DNA of 64,000 nt, taken from the NCBI GenBank assembly GCA_035771165.1, contig JAWNZC010000023.1, forward strand, positions 3,396,001 to 3,460,000. The letters run 5' to 3'. This document shows, piece after piece, positions 52,118 through 63,659 of this stretch. The notes under the pieces are model-generated. The model did no database searches and was not told the origin of the DNA. It was given only the letters and a program-made list of their open reading frames with translations. Position numbers and translations under genes: made by a program. This DNA comes from Paragorgia papillata. Its lineage: Eukaryota > Cnidaria > Anthozoa > Scleralcyonacea > Coralliidae. How positions within the stretch are numbered: position 1 is the first letter of the stretch; every line of letters starts with the position of its first letter.

Positions 52118-52524
52118 AACCCAAGGCGCTAATCAACCAGAGAGATTTACAGTATTTTACTATTTCAAAAAGCCAATCGAGACATAGGGGCCTTCAAGTT
52201 CAGGACGGCGACTTCTGTTTCTACATACAGTTTACAGCATCGCACAACACTGAGTAAACTGACGTAAATAAACATCGATTTGGGCATGCAGTCTGAGTCT
52301 GGATTTCTTGACAGTTATAAAACGTACACCTTGTCTTGTCAGAATAAAATAAAGCCATTCTAAAAACATTGTCTTTTCGTTTTCAGTTTAGCCACGTTTC
52401 TAAATAACCCACCCCCAGTAAGTTATAATTTTGCCCTCGAAACACGTGACCAGCCCCAACCAAGGGTCTTTTCGCAGCGCGGGGAAGCGGAGATAAGACC
52501 CTGGGTACGAGGATGTTGACATTG

Positions 52525-53030
52525 GTCATTGTACCAAAAGTTGTACGGTGAGGGTGCTAATCTCGACACGCGTTGAGTCATTTTACACGCGTGGACAAGC
52601 GTGATATGTGAACAAATTTCTGTGATCTGAATATTTTATTTTTTTATTTTTTTTTATTTAAACATATTTAACCATTTGCTCCAAGAGCGCAAGGCTCATC
52701 TTGGGAGGTTATTTATTTGTTTCTTTCTACGCATGGTACGTTCATATGCGCAGTAAAGATAATGGGGCACTGGGAAAAATATAATTTATTCTTGATGAAA
52801 AAAAATTAACAACATAATTTATTCTTGACAAAATGACTTGAGAAAGAGCTTTTTTGGGATACGTTTATCCCGTTCAAAACGACAGAAACAAATCAACGTT
52901 TACGTATAGAGCAGAGCAACATCTTGAGTAGCAGGAAACCCGTCAAACCGAAACTTGAAAGGAGGAAAAAGCAATAGCGAATTAAAACCGACAAAGAAAA
53001 AGGCCGAAAAGTTTAAGCTTTAATACGGTA
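52525..53030. other. No feature seen
   Basis: AT-rich with T runs near 52640. Nothing supported. Confidence 0.5.
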
Positions 53031-53034
53031 AAAA

Positions 53035-53225
53035 TATAGACCCTTTTAGTTAGTACAGGGTACGTCATTTTCCGCACTTGACGTCATTTTCAGCCTTTTG
53101 AATTCTATTGAAAATACACAAAAGCTAAGACAATAAACGAAATTGAAAATAATTCAAAAGAAAAATTGAAACGAAATTGACGTCATAGGGTGAAAATTAT
53201 TATTCTGTACTTATCAAAATGGTCA
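53035..53225. mobile_element. MITE family C, copy 2
   Basis: TATAGACCCTTTTAGTTAGT start and ACTTATCAAAATGGTC end; the interior TGACGTCATTTTCAGCC and AAAAGCTAAGACAATAAACG match 36338-36530. Confidence 0.8.
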
Positions 53226-54005
53226 TTTCTTGTTTTTCATATCCTCCTTGAAATTAAATATCAAAAAAGGCGTTAATTTTTTTTTAAATCACTTGAAGTG
53301 GTATCAAGTATTTGTGGAATGGGTGTATAGGTGTGGGGTCAAGGAACATTTTTGAGAAGTTTCTAAAGAGCCTCCGCCCCTCCATGACACATAATTAATA
53401 TACCCTAATGCGACAAGAGCGTTACGCGCGGTTTTCAAGGTGATGAAAAATGAACCACTTGTAATTTTAGACAAGAATTGTAAAGTCACGCAAGCCACAA
53501 AGTGTTTTCAAATTAAAATTTAAAAAAAATCCGTTAGAACATACAAACTGAGAATCCTAACAACAGGAAACTCAAGATCCATATTCATATTCAAAAGTCA
53601 AAAGTTCCCGACAAAAAGTTATAGCTCTTTTATATATAGCATATTATTCCTTTAATAGATCCGTTGACTCTTCACAGTGTGTATATATACGTTTTGAGAA
53701 TCTAAAATCATAATTGTGTTACTCATCAAACCACTACCACAAGTTAACGTTCTCAACATCCAATTTGGGTCGATCTTCTGCAGCAAGAGTTGAGATCTCA
53801 AAATTCACATTTTCCATTCATTAACTTTTTACAATTTTATGTTATCAGCCAAGTTAGACTAGTTTTTTTCACACATTTGTCAGTTAAGTTCATTAGGTAA
53901 TTTCAGGTTTACGTTTCTCGCTTGTAATTTCCTGTTTTGCAGACGTGCAAAGTCAAAACGTCATGCATACTTATTCATAAGGCAAAAAGCTTGTCACGTG
54001 AGTGT
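53226..54005. other. No feature seen
   Basis: AT-rich intergenic DNA; no exon or repeat recognised. Confidence 0.5.
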
Positions 54006-54007
54006 GA

Positions 54008-54159
54008 CTTTTAAGGCCGTTTTCATTACGTCCGCTTTGCCCTCGCGGACGGAGCGGGCTTAAAAATTGGAAATGTTCAACTCCCAAAGCGATCTGAACA
54101 ATGCACGCTCCGCCAGCGACTGCAAAGCGGAATCGGACGTAATGGAAAACAGCCTTTAA
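54008..54159. mobile_element. Short TIR element GGCCGTTTTCATTACGTCCG
   Basis: TTTAA flanks both sides of inverted ends GGCCGTTTTCATTACGTCCG / CGGACGTAATGGAAAACAGCC. GC-rich inside compared with its surroundings. Confidence 0.85.
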
Positions 54160-54214
54160 TTGTAATAAAAGTAATAACTGTTGTGGTTACCCCGCCTACT
54201 TTCATTATTGTTGT

Positions 54215-54240
54215 GATATATATATATATATATATATGTT
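54215..54240 (+). repeat. (TA)n run
   Basis: Dinucleotide TA repeat GTGATATATATATATATATATATG. Confidence 0.9.
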
Positions 54241-54619
54241 GTGTTTTTTTTCTCTCTGTAAGTTGTAGGCAAAGTTTAATAAAATAAAATAAAATAAAAC
54301 CGACTTTTGTGTTCAAATTGGTCTTTAGTATTTTATTCTGGCTAACTACAGACAATTCGTACATGCATGAGTTAAAACCACTTGAAACGCAGGAGTATAC
54401 AATCCTGGCACACTGGCACAGTAGATGGAAACTAATGGTGCCAGAGCTTATTTTACTTTGTTGAGAGCCGAAAATTGACAAATTGTTTGACTATATTGTT
54501 TTCTGAAATATGCTTGCCATGCATTTGTCAATCACGCAACAACCGCGTTATTGTTTAGCGGTTTATTTATTATTTATTTATTTACCAATTAAGTCTGCAT
54601 TCAATACTGAAAATTTCAG

Positions 54620-55150
54620 ACTACTTTTAGTTTAGTTTATAGTTTATAGTTTAGATTATAGTTTAGATAATAGTTCAGTTTATAGTTTAGTCTATAATTA
54701 ATTTATGGGTTGGGTTTGGTTTGGTTTGGTTTAGTTTAGTTTAGCTTAAAGTAGTTTAGTTTAGTTTAGTTTAGTTTGGTTTGGGTTTGGTTTGGTTTGG
54801 TTTGGTTTAGGTTAGGTTAGTTTAGTTTAGTAGTTTAGTTTAGTTTAGTTTAATTTAGTTTAGTTTAGCTTAAAGTTTAGTTTAGCTTAAAGTTTAGTTT
54901 AGCTTAAAGTTTAGTTTAGCTTAAAGTTTAGTTTGGTTTGGTTTGGTTTGGTTTGGTTTGGTTTGGTTTAGTTTAGTGGTTTGGTTTGGTTTAGTTTAGT
55001 AGTTTAGTTTATAATTAGTTCAATTTAGTTTAGTTTAGCTTAAAGTTTAGTTAATTTAATAGTTTAGTTTATATAGTTTAGTTTATATAGTTTGATTTAT
55101 AGTTTAGCTTATAGTTTAGTTTAGTTTATAGTTTAGTTTAGCTTAGTTTA
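54620..55150 (+). repeat. (TTTAG/TTTGG)n satellite-like block
   Basis: More than 500 bp of GTTTA and GTTTG pentamers with TTTAGCTTAAAG interruptions repeated four times near 54890. Strand-asymmetric, G/T-rich. Confidence 0.97.
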
Positions 55151-55263
55151 GTGATAACCACTAGACCACAACGGCTGGTTAGACCACAACCAGAACTTGT
55201 CGAATTTAGAACGCTCTTGCAAACGAACTGAACCTTCAACTCATTTAAATCAGTTGTGCTAAA

Positions 55264-55386
55264 TAATATCATGTTTGCGGGAATTTCTTTTGTTCTCACA
55301 AATATTCATTTTTACTAATCGTACCTCCGTTGGGTTTGACGCCAACGGTGGTGACAACAAAAGAAATTCCCGCAAACATGATATTA
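55264..55386. mobile_element. TAATATCATG hairpin MITE
   Basis: Near-perfect inverted arms TAATATCATGTTTGCGGG ... CCCGCAAACATGATATTA, 123 bp in total. Same terminal motif and TTCTTTTGTTCTC block as the composites at 37097 and 38909, but with one hairpin unit only. Confidence 0.9.
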
Positions 55387-55389
55387 CAA

Positions 55390-57850
55390 AGGAATAGCAT
55401 ACAAAGAGGAGCATTAGCTATTAAACGCCCCGCACGATTTGGGAGTCATTGGAAACTAGTTACAACTGTGAAAATCTTCGTACGTTTAAAACTATACGTC
55501 TAAGCTGTAATTCTGTCCGTTAAGCCTTAGCCGTCCAATTTCGTGCTGTTGTTAGTAAAAGCGGTATCTGTAGCTTATATATCGGGCCCGCTGTAATTGG
55601 CTAATCGCTGCTGCGGATCCCCTGCCATCGTTCAGCATTTAGTTTCTTTCAACAATAGTAACTTTTGTACGTTGCTTATATCTATTCATAAACATTTTTT
55701 ATCTGGCGAAGCTAATAAAATAAAAATAAAAAATAAAAATAAACCAATAAAAAATAAACTCTCATAAACTCTCATAGACAATAGAAACCGCAACTATATT
55801 TTAACGATCGGACCCAAGACTATTTTATTCACCTAGTCTGGGGAAAGCTCTGGACAAGGATGAGTTAAGATGTAGTTAACCTTAAATTTCAAAACAAAAA
55901 TTTAAATTTCTTTAAAAAAATATTTCTACTTTATTGACTCCAAAATTTATTATACGTTCATCATCCCCTCAACTTATTTTTTGGATATCTCAAAGTGTTT
56001 CTTCAAAATATGAATATATACGGAAGGTTTCATTAAAAATTGCTTAGCAACGGTTTTTGACCAGAGGCCATCTGTCTCAATCCATGGCCCCTGAAACTGA
56101 ACTGTTTCAGCCTGATTGCATAAATTGATGATGAGATATTTTTCTCAAACTATAAAAAGTACAAATTCACAAAAATGAAATTCAGATTTATAATAAAATA
56201 GATTTATAATATTTTACCTAAATTTCTTCCTATGTCAACATAATCGGATTGTTTTATGATTAGCGAACAGGTCTCTGTTTCATGTGTGACTTGGTTTATA
56301 TGTAAAGTACTTGGCCTACTATCTGGCTACTTCAGAGAGATATTCGGTCATTGTTTCGAAAGTTGTACACAGGGCCGTCGAGAGCCAGAACGGGCCCCGG
56401 GTCATAATTTGCGTGCGAGCCCCCTCCGATATTTTTACCAAGGGTAATTACCCCCTCGCGACGGTACTGGTTGTACAGACCTGTAACCATTCTGTTTCGA
56501 CGTCAAGTTATTCTACTGCGGGGTCTGTGTCAATTGTTCTTGACTAGTTTACATTCCTATATCTAAAGTTTAGATGCATATTGTTTCTCGAGAGGGACTG
56601 ATCCGAAACCTATTGGGTTGTTTACATTTTGGTCTGAATATATTTCGCGGCGGGACGTGCAAGGAATGTGACAGTTAGTGTTTTTTCTTCAACTTCGAAT
56701 ACTGCTATTGTTTACTTTCAGTGGATAATTATTGTACAGGGATGTTGCGAATGTATAGAGGACTAACCATAGCCGTTTGATATGTGTTTGAGAAAGTAGT
56801 GTACAGCAGTGGGAAACCGACTTTGGTTGATTTATTGTTGTGCAAGTCCTGGTGCCAACTGAAACTGACTCGTTTTAATTTTGCAGGTTTTTGTCGATTT
56901 GGAAAGCGGTTTTTGAACCGTTTCTGTAACATTAGCAAAGATTATTTTTATCTAAGAATGTTTCCGACAGTCTGCCGATCATTTTTATAGTAATTTTGCG
57001 CAGGAAAAACACTTTAATATATGCAGTATAAGTACTCTGGAATAAAAATGGCATGAGCCGAAAGAAACCAAAATATATAGCCTAAGCGAGAGACTATACA
57101 GTCAGACTTATGTTTCTAAGTTTTAAAAATTGCTTGTCTTCGTCACTTATCAAGGTGGGGACAAATTTGTGTTTTACAACATGGCGGACGCTCCTAGTTT
57201 CCTGTCGTGACAGCCACCACCATTAGCTCGACGCGATAGGATCTGTAATTCTTCTACAAGATCAGGAGATCGGTATCATTGGTCTTTATGATGTCCTCAC
57301 CAGCTAGAACACGACAATGTGGAAACTGAGAAGTACTCGGAAGCAGTTCCATGAGAGCCATGAAACACATCCACTCGTTGCAAAACTCTCTCGCTAATCA
57401 ACCGTTAACGAAAATATTCAAATAGACCCGCCCGCGATGAAAAAAACATGTTTAGAAAAGGATATACGTCATGAAAGGAATTGTATAGCTTCTTTTTTTA
57501 AAGTTAGATAGAAGGGGGTAAATAGAGGCAGGGCAATTAGCGTAAAACGGGGGGGAAAATCTGCTCTGCGTTGCGATGAAAACGGACACCATTTTCATTA
57601 CCTCGCTATAAAGAACGTATCGTTGGCGATAAATTAGTGAAAATACTCAGGAAATACACTTGCCCGTGGAAAGTTAGATAGTTGAGGATGTCTATTTCAC
57701 AAAAACAAGAAATTCCAAATTTCGAAATTTTTTTGTCCAAGACCCCCTTAACGTCGAAGCCGCAGATCGTTTAATATTTTCGTGCATATTAAAACAGTAA
57801 TATATAGTAATATCATTACGAGTCAACTTGCTTCTCCCTTGAAGGCTTCA
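55390..57850. other. No gene seen
   Basis: AT-rich intergenic DNA. A few G/C-run motifs occur (57860s onward). No exon with credible splice sites and no RNA gene was recognised. Confidence 0.5.
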
Positions 57851-57859
57851 CTACGTAAC

Positions 57860-57990
57860 ATCATTACCCCCCCCCCCCCCCTCAACAAGTTTCTCCCCGG
57901 ATTTAAACTTTTCACAGGAATGGCCTGGAAGACCATTGGGGGGGCGGTAGCCCCCCCCTCGCCCCCCCTTGGCTACGCCACTGAACGGGA
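57860..57990. repeat. G/C-run element end joined to BEL/Pao
   Basis: C run at about 57867-57881, then GGGGGGGCGGTAGCCCCCCCC and CCTTGGCTACGCCACTG, a dispersed element end. It abuts the gag reading frame directly, so the 5' LTR and leader of the retrotransposon are missing. Confidence 0.6.
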
Positions 57991-57991
57991 C

Positions 57992-58602
57992 GAGTAAAAC
58001 TGCCCAAATTAGAAGTGCCTGGACCGAATTTTGGGATGCGTTCGAAAGCGCCATTCACAAGAATGGAACATTGAACGATGTAGATAAGTTCACCTACTTA
58101 AAAGGTCTTTTGGAAGAACCGGCCAAATCTGCCATTGGTGGATTCTCCTTAACAGGCGCAAACTACGAGACCGCAGTCGCGTTATTAAAACGACGTTTTG
58201 GTCGACCAGATGTGATTCAACGAGTACACATTAAAGAAATGATGAACGTCAAGCCCGTATTCAACGAAAGTGACACAAAGAGACTTAGATTGCTATTTGA
58301 CACGGTTGAGAGAAACTACCGAGCGTTGGAAGCACTCAACGTCGATGTCAACACCTATTCGTCAATCGTTGCCAGAAATCTTGGGCAAGCTGCCTGAAGC
58401 AATCACATTAACGATCACCCGGGGTGCCGACTACCTGAAGTGGTCCACGAAAGATTTAACCGAAGCTTTGCTAACAGAGGTGGAACTACGAGAAAGTCAT
58501 GCAACAACGGAAGAGCAACCGAAAGGAAAATGGCAAAAATATCCCACCACAACGAGTGCCTTTTTTACTAAAAGAGGAGATGACGGTAACTGTGCCTTTT
58601 GA
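57992..58602 (+). pseudogene. BEL/Pao retrotransposon gag
   Basis: RSAWTEFWDAFESAIHKN, FTYLKGLLEEPAKSAIGGFS and ALLKRRFGRPDVIQRVHIKE form the Pao-type gag domain (DUF1759-like). A frame change near 58390 continues as EILGKLPEAITLTI and ADYLKWSTKDLTEALLTEVE. A degenerate zinc-knuckle-like stretch (KYSRCFKCGN) follows at 58672-58701. Truncated at the 5' end; broken. Confidence 0.9.
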
Positions 58603-58733
58603 GTTGCGGAAAACACAGACACGAAGACCGCAGAACAGTGACAGATCCAAGTGAACGCAGAGAGATATTACGCAAGTATAGTAGATGCTTTAAATGTGGG
58701 AATAGAGTAGCCTTGCAAACTGCTCAAGGGATG

Positions 58734-59279
58734 ATGAAAGGTGAGTATGGAAAGAGAGTACGTGTTCTTTTTGACTCGGGTAGTCAGAAATCGTTTGTTA
58801 CAGTGAAGAGCGCGGCAGTAACGGCAGTGAAGGAGTTAAGAAAATAATGGTTGGAAATAAGTACGTTTGGGCAGTCCCCAAAAAAGAGTGGGTTGAGAAG
58901 TGTTGTTAACGTAGAAATTGAGCCCTTGCGAGGAGGTAATGGTGTGTCGTTTGAGGCCTATGTCGTGCTTGAGATATCGTTGATAAGAAATGAGAATTTG
59001 GAAATAGTAAAAGGTGGGTATGAACATTTGAAGGGTTTGTGGTTGTCGGATATGTGTAAAGATAAGGAGATGTTAGAGATTGATGTTTTGGTAGGAGCTG
59101 ACAATCTTTGGGCATTTCAAAGCGGACATATTATAAGAGGCGGAATTGATGAACCGGTAGCAATCGAAATGTCTTTGGGATGGGTGTTATCAGGTCCAAT
59201 GAAAGGCAGGAATGTCGATGGAACTGTGGCCAGTGCGCAACGGAAATATCCGTTGCGCGATACAAACTTTCCAGTCTGA
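58734..59279 (+). pseudogene. BEL/Pao aspartic protease region
   Basis: RVRVLFDSGSQKSFV carries the DSG active site of the retroviral-type protease (DUF1758). After a stop near 58846 the frame resumes as NVEIEPLRGGNG, then IDVLVGADNLWAF and LGWVLSGPM. Not intact. Confidence 0.9.
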
Positions 59280-59339
59280 GGAGAATCGGTAGGGAACTAC
59301 CGAACTACTAGACGTTGGTGTACATGTAGGTAAACTGTG

Positions 59340-60012
59340 GGATTTGGAAACTCTGGGCATTAGGGAAACTGATTGCGTACACGAGGCTTTGGTGGATAAA
59401 ATTTCCTTTGATAGGGCTAGATATTCAGTAGGGCTACCATGGAAACAAGGTCATGAGCAATTGCCTACAAATTACGCAAATAGTTTGGCAAGAATGAAGC
59501 GGCAGATAGGAAGGCTTAGAAAAGAACCAGAAATGTTAAGGGAGTACGATGCGATAATCAAAGACCAGTTACAGACAGGAATAGTAGAAAAGATGTGTGA
59601 ATTAGAGAAGGCAGATCAAGTTCACTCTTACCACACCAGGCAGTCATTCGCAAGGAGGCCAAAACAACGAAAGTAAGGATCGTTTAGGATGCTTCCTCGA
59701 AAGCCAGAAAGAAAGGTACGTCATTAAATGAATGTTTGCATGTGGGTCCGTCATTGACACCCCTGTTATTCGATATTTTGTTAAGATTTAGAGAAAATAA
59801 GGTTATCTTAGTGGGAGACATCAAGAAGGCATTTTTAAACATAGAGGTAGACCAGAAGGATAGAGATGTTTTGCGATTTTTGTGGGTAAAAGATATTTGT
59901 AGCGAAATTCCAGAGGTCGTGGTGTATAGGTTTTGTAGAATCGTGTTTGGATTAAATGCCTCACCTTTTCTTTTAAACGTGACGTTGAGGCACCACATCG
60001 AGAAATACGCGC
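59340..60012 (+). pseudogene. BEL/Pao reverse transcriptase, first part
   Basis: LWDLETLGIRE leads into the pre-RT segment (YSVGLPWKQGHEQLPTNYA), then [40 protein letters not shown] with the first catalytic Asp, and [15 protein letters not shown] frame change lies near 59680. The RT is then cut by a LINE insertion at about 60020. Confidence 0.93.
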
Positions 60013-60019
60013 TTTTATA

Positions 60020-60453
60020 CCGTACGCCGCGATTATCTTAGTCTAATTGAATGTTATAAAATAGTGATGGGTATTTCTGATAATTTAAATTTTAGTGATT
60101 TTTTTGAAATGTCAAAATCATCTCGCACTAGAGCCAATCATAGATATAAACTTTATGTAAAATTGGCTAGGGTGAACTCCTATAAATTTTCTTTTTTTGT
60201 TAAAATTATAAGACTCTGGAATAATCTACCTAGTAATGTTGTAGAAGCTGAAAATATTAGCGTGTTTAAAAACCGTCTGAAACGATACTTAAATATTTAA
60301 ACATTCATTATTTTAAGAATTAATATTTACTAGATTTATGTTATAATATTTGTTATAATATTTTTGTTTGGAAGTTGTTATATAGGGCTAACCTCTCAAC
60401 TTTCCTTCAAGCCCATTTGGACTTGAGAATAAAATTTATGGTTTATGGTTATG
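60020..60453 (+). mobile_element. 5'-truncated LINE inserted in BEL/Pao RT
   Basis: Encodes a LINE C terminus ([59 protein letters not shown]), then a 3' UTR ending in AATAAAATTTATGGTTTATG and TTATGG repeats. BEL/Pao sequence resumes at about 60458. Severe 5' truncation is normal for LINEs. Confidence 0.9.
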
Positions 60454-60457
60454 GTAA

Positions 60458-60667
60458 GACAGTGAGTTTGTTCGCAAAATATTAGACGGGTTTTACGTGG
60501 ATCAGTGGATGATTTGGTTTCAGGAGGTAAAACCACGCAGGAGGTAGTTAGTTTGTTAGAGAAAGCAAGGACAAGAATGGCAGCAGGGTGGTTTAGATTA
60601 AGAAAGTGGCTAACCAACGATGACGAAGTGAGGAAAACACTGAAGAAAGAATGTGACAGGTTATAGA
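60458..60667 (+). pseudogene. BEL/Pao RT, catalytic segment with frameshift
   Basis: SEFVRKILDGFYVD leads into the catalytic aspartate motif, but an 8-bp duplication-like insertion shifts the frame just there. Downstream text in another frame still reads as the usual RT connection (KTTQEVVSLLEKAR, MAAGWFRLRKW). Inactive. Confidence 0.85.
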
Positions 60668-61600
60668 TAGCGCCGCGGAAGTGGTAAGACTTGAAGAGGT
60701 TGAGACATTTGCCAAATCAAGTTTAGGATTGCAGAAAGAAAACACCACAAACTGCGAAAAGGTTCTAGGTCTGACCTGGGATCCTGTAGAGGATACCAGT
60801 AATTTTAATTTGTTGTCTCTTGGCGAGAAGGCAGATAGCTTGGCCCCAACAAAACGCAATATTTTAAGCATGCTTGCCGGCGTATTTGATCCCCTAGGCA
60901 TAATTGGACCTGCGGTGGTCCCTCTGAAAATATTGTTTCAAGAACTATGTAAGAGAAAGGTCGGTTGGGACGACGAGTTATGTAAAGAACATGCTAGGCG
61001 GTTGTTAGAATGGGTAAGTAATATGAAAACAACGAAGGAAATTGGTTTGCAAAGATGTGTTTACGACAAGAATGATGATAAGGTGTTAAGTTGTTGGCTG
61101 CATGGCTTCGGAGACGCAAGTGAGAAAGCTTATTGCGCTGTGGTATACTTTGTTTGTGAAACGGAGCAAAAATTCAAGTTCGATTGCTTACAGCTAAAAC
61201 TAGGATAGCGCCTTTGAAATCACTAAGCATTCCGCACCTAGAGCTTTTGTCGGCAGTAATGTTAGCGCGATTGATGGATTCGGTGAAAAATGCGCTTAAA
61301 TCACAAGTTGAAGTTTTCAAAACTAAGTATTGGTCAGAAACCAAGGTGAGTGGAAACAATTTGTGCGGCATAGGGTCAACGAAATTTTGAAGCTCACACA
61401 CAAAGCAGATTGGGGTCATTGCCCAGGCCCAGAAAACCCACCGGATTTGGGGTCGAGAGGCGTACAACCGTCAAGATTGAAAGGCAGCGAACTTTGGTGG
61501 TCAGGTCCGCAGTGGTTGGTGGGAAAAGAAGACATGTGGCCGAAACATGAGTTGGTTGAGACGCTTGAAAGCAGGGAGGAGGCAAAGAAAGTAGTTTAAT
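60668..61600 (+). pseudogene. BEL/Pao RNase H region
   Basis: VLGLTWDPVEDTSNF, NILSMLAGVFDPLGIIGPAV and WLHGFGDASEKAYCAVVYF mark the Pao RNase H module; SIPHLELLSAVMLARL and ADWGHCPGPENPPDLGSRGV follow in other frames. Stops at 61206 and 61388 break it. Confidence 0.92.
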
Positions 61601-61603
61601 TCG

Positions 61604-62640
61604 ATGAACGTTAGTGTAAAGGAAACTGTTGGAGTTCGCATAGTAGTTGAAGTAGAAAGGTATAGTTCTTTAGAGAGAGTAATACGAGTAACGGCATGGG
61701 TGAATAGATTTATCCACAACTCAAAATCGATGAACAAAGGTAAGGAGATGCGAGGAAGCTTAGCTAGAAGTGAATTGTTAGATGCAGAAAGATTGTGGAT
61801 TCTATAGAAGCGCAGTCAACTGTGAGACATCAGGACAATTTTAGTCAGTTGCAGAGTAAATTACAATTATATGAGGAAAGTGGAATGTTAAGATGTAAAG
61901 GAAGATTAAGTGAATCAGATTTAGATGAAGGAACTAAACACCAAAAGAGGGTAAGTTCTTCTCCCCAAAAGAGGGTAAGTTCTTCTCCCCAAAGAGGGTA
62001 AGTTGACAGAACTAATTATTGAAAAGTGTTATGCTAAAGTCCATCATAGCGGAGTAAGGTCAACACTAGCTGAGTTAAGGTCGAAGTACTGCATACCTAA
62101 GGGTAGACAGGTAGTGAAAAAAGTTATTGGAAAATGTGTTGTTATAGAAGGCAAGGCATACAGTGCACCCAAAACAACAGATCTGCCAAAGTTTAGAGTA
62201 AAGGAAGCTCCAGCATTTTCAACATCCGGAGTAGACTTTGCAGGACCGTTGTTTGTAAAGAACAAGGCTGGACAAATGGAAAGGTTTATGTAGCATTGTT
62301 TTCTTGCTGCGTGAGTAGATCAATATACCTTGACCTTGTAACAGATTTATCTGCCCCACAATTTTTGCGTTGCTTAAGAAGGTTTTCGTCTTGTATGGGA
62401 ACTCCTAAGTGAATTATCTCGGATAATGCGAAGACGTTTAAGGCAACTGAGAAGGCTTTGAAGCATCTGTATAACAGCGAAGAAGTGTGTGGATATTTGA
62501 ATAATTCAAGGTTGGAGTGGAGATTTAATTTGGAAAGGACACCATGGTGGGGGGGGGGGGGGGGGCTTTTTTGAAAGAATGGTTAAATGAAACGGTGTTT
62601 AAGAAAGGTTCTTCAGAATGCAAGGTTAACTCAGTTATGA
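61604..62640 (+). pseudogene. BEL/Pao integrase, decayed
   Basis: YSSLERVIRVTAWVNRFI precedes GMLRCKGRLSES, then the H..HSG and C zinc-binding region (AKVHHSGVRSTLAELRSKYC) and GVDFAGPLFVKNKAG, the start of the integrase core. A 24-bp unit is repeated 2.5 times at 61941-62004. A G run at 62549-62566 interrupts the usual GGFFERM block. Several stops. Confidence 0.9.
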
Positions 62641-62739
62641 TGAGTTGTTAACCACATTAGTGGAGATAGAAGGGAACACTAAATTTGAGGCCATTGACGT
62701 ATGGGTATGACGAAGTAGGTTCTGAGGTTTTAACTCCGT

Positions 62740-63267
62740 CTCACCGATTTGATTTATGGGAGGCGACTTAAAACAATGCCTGATGAAGATGAAGGTGGGG
62801 ATGTTGCAATAGAGGAAGACACGAATTGTAGCAAGAGGTTTCGTTACTTGACCAAAAAGAAACGTCATTTTTGGAATAGGTGGTTGAAAGAGTACTTGGT
62901 AGATTTGAGAGAGTTCCATTGTGGCAAGAAAGGTGGGAAGACGAACAGTGAGGTCGGAGATGTTGTTCACGAAGACAACTCGAAACGGGGTAATTGGAAA
63001 ATGGCGGTTGTGGAAGAATTGATTAAGGGCAAAGATGGTGAAACCAGAGGTGCGAGGGTTAGGGTAATAAAGAAAGGTAAGGTACAACACTTAAGTCGGC
63101 CAGTACAGAAACTCTACCCATTGGAAGTGAGGAGAGAGAGTAGTGTGTTGGAAATTGAACAGAAAGAGAAGGAAACAAGGAAAGACACTAACGTAGGAAG
63201 AGGAAACAGACAGAGAAGAGCGGCAGCATTGAATTCAGAGTGGAAAACGAAAGGAATGGTTGACTAG
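62740..63267 (+). pseudogene. BEL/Pao C-terminal domain
   Basis: RFRYLTKKKRHFWNRWLKEY, LVDLREFH, GDVVHEDNSKRGNWKMAVVE and HLSRPVQKLYPLEV match the C-terminal domain (DUF5641-like) of Pao polyproteins. This is the longest uninterrupted piece, ending in a stop at 63267. Confidence 0.92.
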
Positions 63268-63321
63268 TCAGAGAGGAAAATGAGGGTAATGATTGACTAG
63301 CGGTGCTCGTCAAGGTGGGAG

Positions 63322-63656
63322 TGTGTGGTAGAATAGTAACGAGATTATTAACTGATTATCATATGCAATAAGAACAAAGAACTTGCCACGAACAATTGAT
63401 TAGTTGTTATACAAAGAAACATTGTAAGCCAACCTAGACTCCGACACCGGAGTCTAAGGTTTGGCAGTTGGGTTTTCAGACACGATAGTTGAAGGTTGTA
63501 AATATAAATGAAAGAAGAGACGTCCGGGAGGAGAATTAGAGAGAGTGACGCTAATACACACGTAATAACGAAAACGAGAAAACATACATGCAGTCCCAGA
63601 GTGTCGAATCTATTGAATTGAACCGGCGCAGCGTAATCAACGCAGGTTATGCAACA
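63322..63656 (+). repeat. Possible 3' LTR
   Basis: A purine-rich CAAGGTGGGAG tract precedes TGTGTGGTAGAATAG, in the position of a polypurine tract and LTR start. A CTAGACTCCG/CGGAGTCTAAG hairpin lies inside. The end is uncertain (ATGCAACA at 63656). No second LTR is present for comparison. Confidence 0.4.
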
Positions 63657-63659
63657 CGG

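Larger units (their letters stand above)
49068..52515. mobile_element. Mutator-like TIR element, 9-bp target duplication
   Basis: TIRs of about 70 bp with one indel (CATCCTCGTACCCAGGG ... CCCTGGGTACGAGGATG) are flanked by TTGACATTG at 49059-49067 and 52516-52524. A 9-bp duplication with long TIRs is typical of Mutator-like elements. The 3.4-kb interior has no transposase; it carries a palindrome, hairpins and a possible exon. Confidence 0.9.

Noticed and set aside
54077..54481. 134-codon minus-strand frame
   Set aside because: Runs through a TA repeat (IYIYIY) and a MITE; no domain features or splice support.
62635..63090. 151-codon minus-strand frame
   Set aside because: Shadow of the BEL/Pao C-terminal domain on the plus strand.
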